A stretch of DNA of 64,000 nt from Rhizodiscina lignyota (Eukaryota; Ascomycota; Dothideomycetes; Aulographales; Rhizodiscinaceae), in NCBI GenBank assembly GCA_010015805.1, contig ML978129.1, positions 1,054,001 through 1,118,000 of the forward strand, written 5' to 3'. The position numbers and the translations under genes are program-made. Under the pieces are notes generated by a model. It was not told where the DNA came from and did no database searches. It saw only the letters and a program-made list of their open reading frames with translations. Below are positions 54,731 through 64,000 of this stretch, one piece after another. The stretch's first letter is position 1. Every line of letters begins with the position of its first letter.

Positions 54731-55932
54731 ATGGGCAGAATGGAATTGCTTGCGTGTGGCTTTAATGCGCACGGACAGCTCGGTGTAGAGCTTGAAGAGC
54801 CAATCACGGACTTCGCGCCTTATGTTTCTCAATTCAGAAAGGTTGCATCAGGGGAAAAGCTGCAAATCCTTCTAGCAGGATGGAGCCGAACTGTGTGTAC
54901 GTACGCAATGCAAATCCGCGAATTTTGACCAAGGATCCATGATGAGGTTCTAATTGAATTCTAGTATTGGAGGAAAACAAGCTCATTCTGTTCGGCCATG
55001 ATTACTCAAACCGAGACACGAAAGGCGTCTCCATTCCTATTGACTTCCCCGTTCGATGCACTTTCGAGTCAGACAAGCCTGCTCATGTAGGCATCGTCTC
55101 GACAAAAGGGGAGCTTTACTTCATCACCAGGAATGAAGATTCAAATCCCTCCAGTAGGTTCAGCCTCGAACGCCAAGGCGACGATGACAGCCCAATACTT
55201 TCCTACGCAGCTGTAACAGCTACGAATAGGACGTGTATATCTTTTCTCCAGTCTCCAGCATCCCAACTCATTCACCTGCTCGAATTCGAGCACTTCAGTG
55301 ACTTTTTGCACTGGTTCAGCAACCCTTCATCGTTCGCAGAGACCGATCTCAAGCAACCGACGCATTATATGGTGCAAGGCCGCATCACCGGTCTGCATGC
55401 TGGAGCGACATCTTTCACCATGCTTACTGAAGCGGGCAATGTATATACCTGGACGAACGATGCGCGTCACAATCGCTGCCTGGGTCGTTCGCCAAACGAA
55501 GAGTCGCCGTCCGACAGACCAGGGCTTATCGATGCCTTGGGTGGAGTGCCTATCTCGAAAGTCGCCGTCGGAGGCTGGATGAGCGCCGCGCTGAGTCAAG
55601 ACAAGGATGTCTACGTATGGGGCAGAGAAAAGCCTAAAGAGAACCCTGAAAGAATGGCCGCCTTGCCTGGTAATGATGAAGATCTCAAGCTTGTGGATTT
55701 GGGTGATGATATTGACTTCGAGGATGTCGGAGTGGGCTCAGGACATGCTGTTCTTCTCGCCAGTAACGGCAAGGTGTTCGTTGCTGGTGAGAATGATAAT
55801 GGCCAGTTTGGGTTTGAAACTAATGACAAGAAATTTGAGAGCGACTGGAGGGAAATAGAAGATCTTAGAGACAGGAAAGTAAAGCAGGTGTGGTGTGGGT
55901 ATAGCACTACTTTCGCGCTAGTGGCGAATTGA
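54731..55932 (+). CDS. RCC1-repeat protein
   Basis: Exons 54731..54896 and 54965..55932 with a 68 nt intron (gtacgt donor, attctag acceptor, phase 1) give 377 residues; a second Met three codons in (MELLACG) is an alternative start. RCC1-type blades are seen at LLACGFNAHGQLGVE, ILFGHDYSNRD, AGNVYTWTNDARHNRCLGR, KVAVGGWMSAALSQDKDVYV and GKVFVAGENDNGQFGFE. The whole protein is one beta-propeller with degenerate blades and no extra domain. RCC1 proper exchanges Ran nucleotide on chromatin, but single-domain fungal relatives like this are more often of unknown role (Ats1-like). I would not call it the Ran exchange factor. Confidence 0.82.
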
Positions 55933-56320
55933 AACGGAAAATCCATTGATAGCGTGAGGAGGTTCGCTGACGAATGATACCTATTCTTGAAAGAAAGCCA
56001 GTATCCAGAATAAGGAGGATGCGAGCAGCAGGTCCTGAATTAGGGCAGAATCACCTACCTCAATTAAATTTGGCAGCATCATTAGACGTCGTAGTCCCTG
56101 CCCGCTCTATAGCTCGCAGGAGGGTTGGTGGGTCACGGAGTTTCTCTGCTAGATACGTAGATTAGTTCGCCAGGGGATCACGCACTTGGAGTTGCTTCCC
56201 CCTAGAAAGGTTCTACGATGGTTTCATTAATTATGCTCGATCTCAATATACAAGGCGTCAGAGCCTACTAACCTCTCGTCATGAAACGCCAATAACTCCG
56301 TTGAACGAGATGATCTCCGC
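55933..56320. other. Convergent 3' intergenic region
   Basis: About 390 bp between the RCC1-like and SNU66 stops. Nothing recognised. Confidence 0.5.
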
Positions 56321-58342
56321 TCACTGCAGACGGACACCAGCCTGTCGGTTCTTCTTTGCTCGGTCGCCCACAGCGCTGTTCATGTTCGTGCTGTTCTGGC
56401 TGGCATCCAGAATGCTCATAGCTTCCTTCCTCTTCTCTTCTTCGATCTTCTTCAGCCTCTTCTCTGTCTTCTGCTTGCCACTGCCTTTGCCATGGAACTG
56501 GTGAGATAGATGCTTGAATGCTTCCTTCTGGTTCATGCTTCGGCCGTAGTCATCCACATATTTGAGCTGAACATCCGGCTTGTACTCGCGGTTGAAGACC
56601 TCGACCATCTGTCGAGACTCGTTCTGATCACGCTGCACATTGACACGACGTGCGTACTCCTCTCGGTCACGCGCAGACATACGATCCAGCTTGCCACTTT
56701 GACGATCCCGTTCACGCTGTGCACGGGCTCGTTGCTCTGCTTCTGTTTCTCGCTTCTGCTTCTCTGCGAGGAATCGTTGGCGGTCGCGGAAGTTGATGCT
56801 CATGTCTCCGGACTCTGGTGTCTTGATGAGGCCTCGCTGTCTGAGCATCTTCAGCGTTGCTCCAATGCCACTGGTAAGAGTGGCCTCATCCTCCAAGCCA
56901 GTCGCAGTAACCTCAGCAGGTGTAGACACTTCACGTGAAATTCCTCTCGATTGTGATCTTTCCTCATCCACTTCGTTGTATGACTGCTCCATATCGACAT
57001 CCTCGTCATCGTCTGGACTCCGAGCTCCAGCACCAACAGACTCAACGCCGTTCAAAGGCAGAGCAGAACGAGGTCGGCGTCTCTCTGACGCTGTGGGCTT
57101 CTGCAGATTTGCGACGAACTCTGAGGTCTCATCGATCACGAGGCCAGGTTCCTCTTCCTCCTGCGCCTCTATGCTATCGACAACGCCAGGCGTTGTAACT
57201 TCTTCTTGTCGCAGCTCCCGTGCAATATCTTCCGGACGCATCTTCTTTCGCTTCTTAAGGGCGGCTCGTCGCTGCTTCGCAAGGTCGGCCTGCAGATCCT
57301 CATCGTCCACGAAATTGGTGTCATCGAAATTCCGTTTGATGCCTGAGGGTGCCGCAACCGTCATGTCTTTGCCATCAATTTCCATTTCTCCTTGTTGGTC
57401 ACCCATCTCTGCGCCAGCAAAGATATCCTCATCGTCAAACACTTTGCGCTTCGTCGACTTGGACTTCTTTTTCTTCGGCTTTTTGATCTTCATCTCCGAG
57501 GCATCCACGTAGTCGGAGATGGGCGCATCTTCCTTCAATATATCCAGTGAGATTGTAATGCCTTTCAGCTTCGCAGATGATGAGTCGACGTCCATCGCGG
57601 CTTCTCTGGTGCTTCCATGTCCGTCGAGGGTGAACCGCTGACGCTTCCTGCCATCAATCTCCTCATCATACTGCGCAAGAATGCCACGCGAGGTGTCATC
57701 ATCTTCAGCGTTCGGATCGTATACCGGCCTCTTCTTCTTCGATTCTAGTCGTTCTTCGAGCTTTTCGCGTTCGCGAAGATTGACGTTCTCCAATTCGTCC
57801 TCTTCAGAATCAGCGTCGACAGCTGCATCTTTGAGTATCAGAATTTGCTCGCCGGCCTCTTCATCGAATTGATTTAGCTCATGACCGACTCGAACACCGG
57901 CCAGATCGGCTGCTGTATATTCGGCTTGCCGTTCCCTCTCCGCTAGTTCCTGCTCGAGCTGCTCAAGCTTCCGCGCCTTCTCCAATTTTTTCTTGCTCTT
58001 ATTGTGTTGCATAAGCCATGCCTTTGTGTCCACCTCATCGTCATCATCGGCCAGCCCTTTGCCTTCAAGCGTTGCATTGCGTTGCGCTATATCTCGCGCC
58101 TTTTTTATCGCATCCTTTTGCGCCTGCCGCTTTGCCTTGGCCTCCTCTTCATCTCTCAACTTCTTCCAGTTGTCTGATGCCGCTGCCTCCCGTGTCTCGA
58201 GTGTGCTCCCAGGTTCCTCGTCAGATGCCTGGTCTTCTGCGTCTTTGAACACCGGTCCACTTGGAGCGCCTGGCACAGGCAAGGGCTTCATGCCCATTGC
58301 CAGGCGCACCTTGTTGACTTGCTCGACATCGAATTCTGGCAT
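56321..58342 (-). CDS. SNU66: U4/U6.U5 tri-snRNP protein Snu66 (SART1 family)
   Basis: 673 residues from the Met at 58342 (MPEFDVEQVNKVRLAMGMKP); the frame is open to 58543 but that 67-codon part is Ser/Pro-rich leader-like. The N-terminal VRLAMGMKPLPVPG resembles the Hub1-interaction region of Snu66. The body is highly charged, with coiled-coil stretches (KKKLEKARKLEQLEQELAER) and KKRPVYDPNAEDD. The C terminus carries the SART-1 block: LKYVDDYGRSMNQKEAFKHL, SHQFHGKGSGKQKTEKRLKK. Snu66 joins the tri-snRNP before spliceosome activation; in fungi and animals its Hub1 binding influences use of weak 5' splice sites. Intronless over this length. Confidence 0.9.
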   Translation of the reverse strand: MPEFDVEQVNKVRLAMGMKPLPVPGAPSGPVFKDAEDQASDEEPGSTLETREAAASDNWKKLRDEEEAKAKRQAQKDAIKKARDIAQRNATLEGKGLADDDDEVDTKAWLMQHNKSKKKLEKARKLEQLEQELAERERQAEYTAADLAGVRVGHELNQFDEEAGEQILILKDAAVDADSEEDELENVNLREREKLEERLESKKKRPVYDPNAEDDDTSRGILAQYDEEIDGRKRQRFTLDGHGSTREAAMDVDSSSAKLKGITISLDILKEDAPISDYVDASEMKIKKPKKKKSKSTKRKVFDDEDIFAGAEMGDQQGEMEIDGKDMTVAAPSGIKRNFDDTNFVDDEDLQADLAKQRRAALKKRKKMRPEDIARELRQEEVTTPGVVDSIEAQEEEEPGLVIDETSEFVANLQKPTASERRRPRSALPLNGVESVGAGARSPDDDEDVDMEQSYNEVDEERSQSRGISREVSTPAEVTATGLEDEATLTSGIGATLKMLRQRGLIKTPESGDMSINFRDRQRFLAEKQKRETEAEQRARAQRERDRQSGKLDRMSARDREEYARRVNVQRDQNESRQMVEVFNREYKPDVQLKYVDDYGRSMNQKEAFKHLSHQFHGKGSGKQKTEKRLKKIEEEKRKEAMSILDASQNSTNMNSAVGDRAKKNRQAGVRLQ

Positions 58343-59055
58343 TGTGGCAGCAAGTGAAATCGGCGAATGAGGGTGAGGTAGAGGGGAAGACGGGTATTGT
58401 GAAGCTGAGGTTGATGAGGCAAGTTTCGGCAGGTGAGAGCTAGCAGCGGAACCGGAATTGTCCGATTCTCTGGCACGAAATCTTGGCGCGGCCCATATAA
58501 ATTTTCTATCGACGAACTTTGCGCCTTCTTCTTTACCAAACAACAGATCTGTGTTCAGAAGTCCTGCCTGTTCTCTGAGCAGTGTGGTTGCATTTCTGGA
58601 CAGCTCGACCGTGTTATGGAGCCATCTTGCACCACCATGATGTCAATCTTCCGGTTGACAGATCTTAGAACAATCGGCGCCTGTTGGCCTGAGTTCCTCT
58701 GGGTCTAACCTGGTGTTGAGCTCGGTTGATGGGACTGCTGAGGGCGTCATATTCCGCATCCCTTTGCTGATTTTTGGGCCGTCGGCTCGTGAAGTTGGGG
58801 AAAAACCATGACTTGCCTACAGACATGCACTTTTATATATACTGAAAAGACGGCAGACGATTCAATTGTAATACTCTCATTTATGCTGTCATACAATTGG
58901 GACAGAACATGACCCGGCTTTGTGACCGAGCCAGAGAGCCAGAATGTCGCTGGTAAAGCGTTCCTAGCGACAGCATCTCTGATACACTTCGTTGGCGGGC
59001 GTTGAGTAGCTAGCAATAGACACACTTCATGTTGAATTGTCTTGCAGTGTCTTCT
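58343..59055. other. SNU66 upstream region
   Basis: About 710 bp between the SNU66 start and the methyltransferase stop, both on the minus strand. The stretch 58343-58543 is open in frame with SNU66. Nothing else recognised. Confidence 0.45.
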
Positions 59056-59984
59056 TCATTCCTTCTTCGTCAATGTACCGACAATGAATGGCACACACGC
59101 CCATGAATTCACCCATTCCAGGTCGACCTTTGCCCAGCCGCCATCTTGCTTTGCTGCATTCAGCAGCATGCTCTTCGTATCCCGGTTTAGCTGGCATCCA
59201 CCCATTAAATATTTCCAGCCACCAACATGTTGCCAGAAAAACTGCATCACACGTCCAATGACGTTGCCCTGAGGTTGTGGCCAAGGATTTACTACGTGCT
59301 CGCTCACGATGAACCGACCGCCAGGCTTCAGTGCCTTGTACAGTCCATTGACAGTCTCCTCAGGTTGTGGAACACCGCAGATGACACGGATCAGACAGAT
59401 ATCATCGAAGATACCCGCACTACCGCCGGACATTTGTCCCATCAAGCCCGCCTTTGCCAATGCTGGGACAAGACTCTCCGGCTCGGCGCCACAAGCTAGA
59501 GGATGAAACTTGTCTCCAAATCCTAACTTCTTTGCTGTCTCTCTAAGCAGAGGGTGCATATCTGTAGCCGGTTCCACACCCCAGAGCTCAGTTATCTGAC
59601 CATCGTTGAAGTTGAAGCGGTGGAGTTGCTCGCCGGATCCAGGCCCGATGTCTAGCACTCTTCCCCGCGCAAGACCAATGAGTGCAACGGTCTTTCCAGG
59701 CATTTCTGCTGACATTGCCCTCCCCTTTGCGAGCCATAGTTTCGAGAAGGCACGGTGCCTCAGAGTTTGGAGGTCTTTAGGATACGGTTGTTCGATGGGA
59801 AGGAGAACGAGTGTAAGTATCCAATCTGTGAAAAATTGTTAGCATATGTGAGCCCCATCCTGTCAATTGACATGGAACCCTTACAGTAGACCGCAGCACT
59901 GAGTAGGAAGAACGGCCCGATCCAGGCCAGTGCCCTTTCTTTTACGGTGGGGTTAACTGGTGGTTTCAAGGTGGCCGCCTCCAT
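59056..59984 (-). CDS. Membrane-anchored SAM-dependent methyltransferase (METTL7-like)
   Basis: Exons 59984..59885 and 59825..59056 with a 59 nt intron (gtaagg donor, tttcacag acceptor, phase 1) give 289 residues. A hydrophobic N-terminal stretch (about 20-45, WIGPFFLLSAAVYYWILTLV) across the splice junction anchors it to a membrane. The Rossmann methyltransferase fold follows: motif I VLDIGPGSGEQLHRF, acidic loop ELWGVEPATDM, motif IV IFDDICLIRVICGVP, post-motif ALKPGGRFIVSEHVVNPWP. This matches the class of METTL7-type enzymes, which in animals are thiol methyltransferases at ER and lipid droplets. The fungal substrate is unknown. The unspliced second exon would lack the anchor. Confidence 0.85.
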
Positions 59985-60573
59985 GGTAAGAGATTTTTTG
60001 TGCGATGGCGACAGCTCGCGAGCTTTTCTGAAGAGCAGTTAATCGCAGTGTTCTTCAAGTGTCTTAACATCACAAATGCAGACTCAGGGGTGGGCTGAAA
60101 GATATAGCATTCCGTCGCTGCGGCTAGTTTGGAACACAAGCTCGGCCATGATAAAAGCAGCGGGGCCTTCCATGCGGGGTGGGTAATCTTCAGCTACGGT
60201 CCAGGACGGAGTAGATTTCTTGGAAAGAGACGAGGTCGGCGACCTGGCAATCCACGCCTTTCCGGCTTATGATTAGTCTCAAACTGGCTCTTTCACTCCC
60301 TATGTTTTATCTGATAGTTGATCAAGCCTGTCTCTTCAAATCTGTCTCAGTTGCAAGGAAACATGAACAAGATGACATATTCAGAACCACTCATGAATTT
60401 CTTGATACCCTCCTCCGTAGCCAAATCTCTAATAAAAAGTCATATATGTAGTCTTACCTTTCATGACTAGGAGTGGGAATGCCCAAACGACCTGACCTGT
60501 AACTGCCAACGCGGCCGTAAGCATCGTTCATGTCATGTTCCTTTCTCTCCTGCAAAAGTGGTCGAGCCAATTT
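59985..60573. other. Intergenic, 0.6 kb, nothing recognised
   Basis: Between the methyltransferase start and the kinase stop, both on the minus strand. Contains the methyltransferase promoter. No coding frame supported. Confidence 0.45.
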
Positions 60574-62196
60574 CTAGAAATGGGTCGGCTCTCCGTCCCT
60601 TTCCAATACGTCCAACCATGTCTTTACCTTGTTCAGCGAGAGCTCGCTCTCACAGTGGGCAACTGCAGCTTCGAATCCTGCCTTTGTTTGCTCGATCTTA
60701 TACGCTTCGATCCAAGCTGGCTCGAGCTGCTCCATTTCCGCAAGCCAGAGTTTCCTTAGCTGCGTTTCTTCGTAATGCCTCAAGTGCTCCCAGTACAATG
60801 TCGTCACTTCGACGCGCTCACAATGTGCGTATGTCTCCTCATCTGGCTTGTCCGCTCGATCAACATCATTGATGAATTTTGGAATCCGCACCGCGGCCCA
60901 ATATGGAACTGCTGAGCTGAATTCCCAGTCAATGACGGCTTTGAGATTTCCTTCGCCATCGACAAGGATGTTAGCTGCGCTGAGGTCGCTGTGAACAACA
61001 ACAGTACAGACAGAAACTTGGTCATTCGGGAAGACCATGGGCAAATTCAGGCGAAGTCTTTCAATGGCATGCAATATCTTGTTCCCGAGCTTCAAGTCTG
61101 GGTCGTCTTCTTCTTCCGCCATCCATCTTCGTGTCTCGATCTCGCTCAGCTGTAGTCTCGCAAGAAGCCACTCTGAAATACGATTAAATGGCTCGCGATG
61201 TACCTCTTGGTGAATATTGCGGTGCCAGAAGAAGTGTCTGTCAACGGTCCTGCCCAGGAACAAAGCACTAGTCGACTGCTGGACTTTCGACGATACGGAG
61301 ATAACAGTCTGTGTGTCGATATCGCGCCTTGGCTCTTTCTTTGGGCATGCATTACCTCCATGATTGCCATTGTGCTCCTGCATGGTCCTTGATTCGCTTC
61401 TTTGGTTATCATTCCTTTTTCCGATGCTTAGCTTCCCATCAATAATGACAGTCTCGTCAAAGGTGAAGTCTCCTTCGATAGAAAGTTTTCCTTGAATGGC
61501 AGGGCCGCCATCGACAATGACCTTCCCGTCAATGGAGAGCATCCCATCAATAGTCCCCTTTTCGAATGTGGTCTTCCCTCGTATGGCCAGCGTTCCCCGT
61601 TCCGTAGTGTCCTGCACGATAGGTTCTATTTTTGTCACCACCTCATTCTGAGCCACTAACGTTGAATCTTCCGGAGCGGAGTCCCCGAGAAAGAGGCTGC
61701 CAATCGCATCGAATCTGACGGCGTAGAGTTGTGCGGCGTATAATGCTAATTGTTTCACCAACTTCTCTTTCGTACTCCACGGTATTGTCCACCACACGTC
61801 ATATAGCGGCTTTCCCGGTATGAATTCCATGAGTATCCACTCAAATCCAAGTTCGTTGTCGGCAGAGGCATCATACGCAACCACTCGTGGTACAGGACAT
61901 TTAGAGTTGCGCCGAGCGAATTCCATCGTAGCAATGCCGCTTAAGGTCTTGTGCTTCGGGTCGACTGGGAGAGCCACGCGCATCATGAAGGTTCCCTGAG
62001 CGCTTATAACCTTGTAAAGCTTGTTGAAGCCGCCTTCGCTGTACAACTCAACCTGACATTCCGACTCAGGCAGCGCAAGTGTGCGCCGGCAGATTGCTCG
62101 AATTGTCGAAATATCAGTTTCTTCTGACCAATTCGGCTCGTAATGCAAAAGTCCCTCTTCCCACACAAGGCCGCGCTGAGGTATGATTGTCGCCAT
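60574..62196 (-). CDS. APH-fold kinase with internal beta-solenoid-like repeat insertion
   Basis: A single-exon 540-residue protein of the fungal aminoglycoside-phosphotransferase-like family. GGFNKLYKVISAQGTFMMRV forms the nucleotide-binding lobe and FEWILMEFIPGKPLYDVW the hinge. VVVHSDLSAANILVDGEGNL carries the catalytic loop (His402, Asp404, Asn409), and VIDWEFSS the metal Asp (423). Residues 200-260, in the loop between SLFLGDSAP and LFLGRTVDRHFFWHRNIH, contain four units of 17-18 residues of the pattern IxGxLSIxGKxxx. A second linker (260-310) is polar. Family members are many in moulds and their substrates (choline, sugars or small alcohols) unknown. The catalytic residues are present. 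It is divergent from the small gene at 62583. Confidence 0.85.
   Translation of the reverse strand: MATIIPQRGLVWEEGLLHYEPNWSEETDISTIRAICRRTLALPESECQVELYSEGGFNKLYKVISAQGTFMMRVALPVDPKHKTLSGIATMEFARRNSKCPVPRVVAYDASADNELGFEWILMEFIPGKPLYDVWWTIPWSTKEKLVKQLALYAAQLYAVRFDAIGSLFLGDSAPEDSTLVAQNEVVTKIEPIVQDTTERGTLAIRGKTTFEKGTIDGMLSIDGKVIVDGGPAIQGKLSIEGDFTFDETVIIDGKLSIGKRNDNQRSESRTMQEHNGNHGGNACPKKEPRRDIDTQTVISVSSKVQQSTSALFLGRTVDRHFFWHRNIHQEVHREPFNRISEWLLARLQLSEIETRRWMAEEEDDPDLKLGNKILHAIERLRLNLPMVFPNDQVSVCTVVVHSDLSAANILVDGEGNLKAVIDWEFSSAVPYWAAVRIPKFINDVDRADKPDEETYAHCERVEVTTLYWEHLRHYEETQLRKLWLAEMEQLEPAWIEAYKIEQTKAGFEAAVAHCESELSLNKVKTWLDVLERDGEPTHF
61417..61599 (-). repeat. In-frame 54 bp repeats inside the APH-fold kinase
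   Basis: Coding-strand units of 51-54 bp give the peptides RGTLAIRGKTTFEKGT, IDGMLSIDGKVIVDGGPA, IQGKLSIEGDFTFDETVI and IDGKLSIGK. The Gly, Leu/Ile and Gly-Lys positions keep a constant register over about 61 residues. At DNA level the copies have diverged, so they are not a recent expansion. Confidence 0.85.
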
Positions 62197-62582
62197 TTGA
62201 ATTTGGATGTCGGTGGAAGTGGAAGTGTGCGCAGGATATAGTGTCTGGGCGGATGTGGTTGTTTGTCGTACCCTGATTCAAGAGCAAAGCGCTAGAACCG
62301 TGCAACGTTGACAAGGAGAGGGAGGCACGGTCATCGGCGGCCTGGCGCTGCAAAGATCGTGTGCGACAGACTGATCAGGTTGTACTGGGTGAGCCAAGAT
62401 CTATGATAATTATAGAGCTAGAGGGAGGAGTATTTGAAGGGCCAGTATGTCCGCAGAAGGTCATTATTGCGCTTCATCGTGGATACCAACTCTCAAGCAT
62501 TGTCGACTCCGACTAAGACCTAATATCAAATATACAGCATTGAAGTCGTAGTATTCGAGAGCCTCAACTGACGCTCGACATC
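62197..62582. promoter_or_regulatory. Divergent promoter of kinase and small unknown
   Basis: 386 bp between two divergent start codons; no coding feature. Core elements not clear. Confidence 0.45.
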
Positions 62583-62977
62583 ATGGGCAGGAAACTGTTG
62601 AAGCTCCTACGGGAGTTCATCGACGAGATCCCCGATGACAAGTTACTTGGCCTCAGGATATATCCAGGCAATATCTACAAGAACCAGACGTTTCGCTTCG
62701 ATCTTGTCAATGTTAGTCAAATAGACATCGCCAGGCGTTCTGTCACTGGCCGTGAAGCTCATGCTGAACATGTTGTTAGATTATCTCTACCGTTCCGGCC
62801 ATCTACAATGTGCATATCCAGCTCAACAGCGGAGCTAAGATCCCAACGACAATGCATGCAGATGAGTTGGAGAAGAGCAACCCACTGTCGCAACTGTACA
62901 TCCCGGGTGACTTCTCTTTTACACCGGACATGATTCGCCTGATGCTGTACGCCACTAAGCTGCCATCACCTTTGTAG
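62583..62977 (+). CDS. Small hypothetical protein
   Basis: Exons 62583..62711 and 62780..62977 with a 68 nt intron (gttagt donor, tgttag acceptor, phase 0) give 108 residues. It starts MGRKLLKLLREFIDEIPDDK and continues GLRIYPGNIYKNQTFRFDLV, IISTVPAIYNVHIQLNSGAK, then FSFTPDMIRLMLYATKLPSP. I do not recognise the family. The pattern of an N-terminal amphipathic helix followed by beta-type segments, and a coherent sequence on both sides of the splice, support a real gene, but expression is unproven. Its start lies 386 bp from the divergent APH-fold kinase. Confidence 0.55.
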
Positions 62978-63311
62978 TACGCGGGTGTCGTGGGCAGAGA
63001 TCCCGGTTAGCAGAAAGCAATTGCTAGATTGTCAGCAGACGAGGGGTGGAGGAGGAATCATGAACATTTAAGGTTGTTGATCGATAACGATTGGATGACC
63101 CTGTAAGATGAATGTTGGATCGATTTCAGATAAGCTTTGGGCCATCTGTCGGAGCGAATATACGGCATTGACAGGCTTGGAACTTTTAATACAAGAATGA
63201 TGGAATGTAGGAGACAACTTGATTTTGATTCCTAGAAGAAAGCTCTTTTACCTAAGCTCGCCGGTATCCGAATTTGCCAGTGAAATGCATGTGATCACAA
63301 AGTGCACAGCT
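62978..63311. other. Convergent 3' intergenic region
   Basis: 334 bp between the small unknown and RPS8 stops. Nothing recognised. Confidence 0.5.
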
Positions 63312-63986
63312 CTACCTCCTGATAGCACGCTGGTAGAAGGCAAGCTCTTCGCCCTCCAGGACATAACCATCGCAACGGCCGCTCTGTCCAGGCCTCGACG
63401 AGACCACCGCATATAGACGACCTGCCTCGAACTGTCTCTCAAGCGCGTTCTCAACCTTGCCGTGAGCCGTCATTCTCGCCGCCTGCTTCTTCTCGACGCT
63501 CTTGCTCTTCTTCGTCTCCTCAGTCGTCTCACCGGCCTTCTGCTGCCTCTTCCTGCCCAGGTTTGCGCCGTAGTGTGCCTCGTACCACTGCCTGAAGGGT
63601 GCCGCGTCGATCTGGACCACAGCGCTTCTCGTCAAGGTGTTTGTGCGCACGAGTTCGTTGTTGGAAGGATGGAAGACGACACCGATGACACGCGTCTTGC
63701 GGGAGACGCTCTCAGATCCCCATGAGAAGTTGCCGGAGTCGAGGCGAAGGGCACGGAACTTGCGGTTGCCGCCACGGGTGCGGACAAGATGGATGCGCTT
63801 TGCGCCGATACGAGTGTTGGCCGGCTGGCGACCTTTCTCGAAAGCTCTGTATCATGCCATGTCAGAACACGGCAAGGGCAGAAGCGATCGGGTTACGAGA
63901 TATGAGTGGGTGCATACCTCTTCTTGCGATAGTGAGCTCGCTTAGCACCAGAGGCGGACCTCTTATGGCGCGAGTCACGAGAGATA
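63312..63986 (-). CDS. RPS8: 40S ribosomal protein S8 (eS8), 5' exon outside window
   Basis: Exons 63986..63918 and 63846..63312 are inside; the first exon, expected to end ATG GG, lies beyond base 64000, since 63987-64000 is intron ending ttaacag. The 71 nt second intron has a gtatgc donor. The peptide reads ISRDSRHKRSASGAKRAHYR, KKRAFEKGRQPANTRIGAKR, GGNRKFRALRLDSGNFSWGS, RVIGVVFHPSNNELVRTNTL and VVQIDAAPFRQWYEAHYG. It ends RCDGYVLEGEELAFYQRAIR, all typical of eukaryotic eS8, a small-subunit protein near the 18S rRNA. An intron directly after the second codon is common in ribosomal protein genes. About 200 of the expected residues are present. Confidence 0.95.
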
Positions 63987-64000
63987 CTGTTAAATGTTAG

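Noticed and set aside
58343-58543. 67-codon N-terminal extension of SNU66
   Set aside because: Open in frame, but Ser/Pro-rich and unlike the conserved start MPEFDVEQVNKVRLAMGM; treated as leader.

Overview
This 64 kb window is nuclear DNA of a filamentous ascomycete (Pezizomycotina). The evidence is dense packing of genes on both strands, short introns of about 46-90 nt with GTNNGT donors and CTAAC-like branch sites, and families typical of moulds: a Dsc3 ubiquitin-ligase subunit, a Pth11-type rhodopsin-like membrane protein, a fungal_trans_2 regulator, a GPI-anchored cupredoxin and fungal PGAP4-like and GT2 enzymes. Class Dothideomycetes is my impression from protein wording, not a demonstrated placement. 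I see no intact mobile element, CRISPR array or convincing tRNA. Many genes are split, so most models were joined by hand from splice signals, checking phase and total length at each junction.

Layout. 0-8 kb: partial ureidoglycolate lyase (left edge), COG5, ECO1, a small membrane protein, a GPI-anchored cupredoxin and a six-exon beta-carbonic anhydrase with no long ORF. 8-20 kb: a regulator without a zinc cluster, a hypothetical, a mitochondrial GatC-like subunit, an SPX phosphate transporter, COA6 and an ABM-type protein. 20-32 kb: a hypothetical, DSC3, a Dabb protein, ISA1, a processive-type GT2, a signal-anchored cell-surface protein and a conserved unknown. 32-45 kb: FMP52, a cytochrome P450, an HSL-type hydrolase, a PGAP4-like glycosyltransferase, a GT8 enzyme, nicotinamide riboside kinase and a Pth11-like protein. 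45-48 kb is gene-poor and holds a decayed tandem repeat with a 55 bp period. 48-64 kb is housekeeping: EAF3, NKP2, DPH1, an unknown with a Gln/Ala tract, an RCC1-like protein, SNU66, a membrane methyltransferase, an APH-type kinase with a repeat insertion, a small unknown, and RPS8 running off the right edge.

Working together. There is no clear operon-like pathway. Functions recur by compartment: mitochondrial assembly and translation (ISA1, COA6, GatC-like, FMP52), chromosome and chromatin work (ECO1, EAF3, NKP2), Golgi and surface glycosylation (COG5, PGAP4-like, GT8, GT2). Several pairs share short divergent promoters: ureidoglycolate lyase/COG5, ECO1/small membrane protein, EAF3/NKP2, the unknown/RCC1 pair, and the APH kinase/small unknown pair. 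The most unusual object is the APH-fold kinase at 60574-62196, whose kinase fold is interrupted by 17-18-residue repeats that look like a small beta-solenoid.
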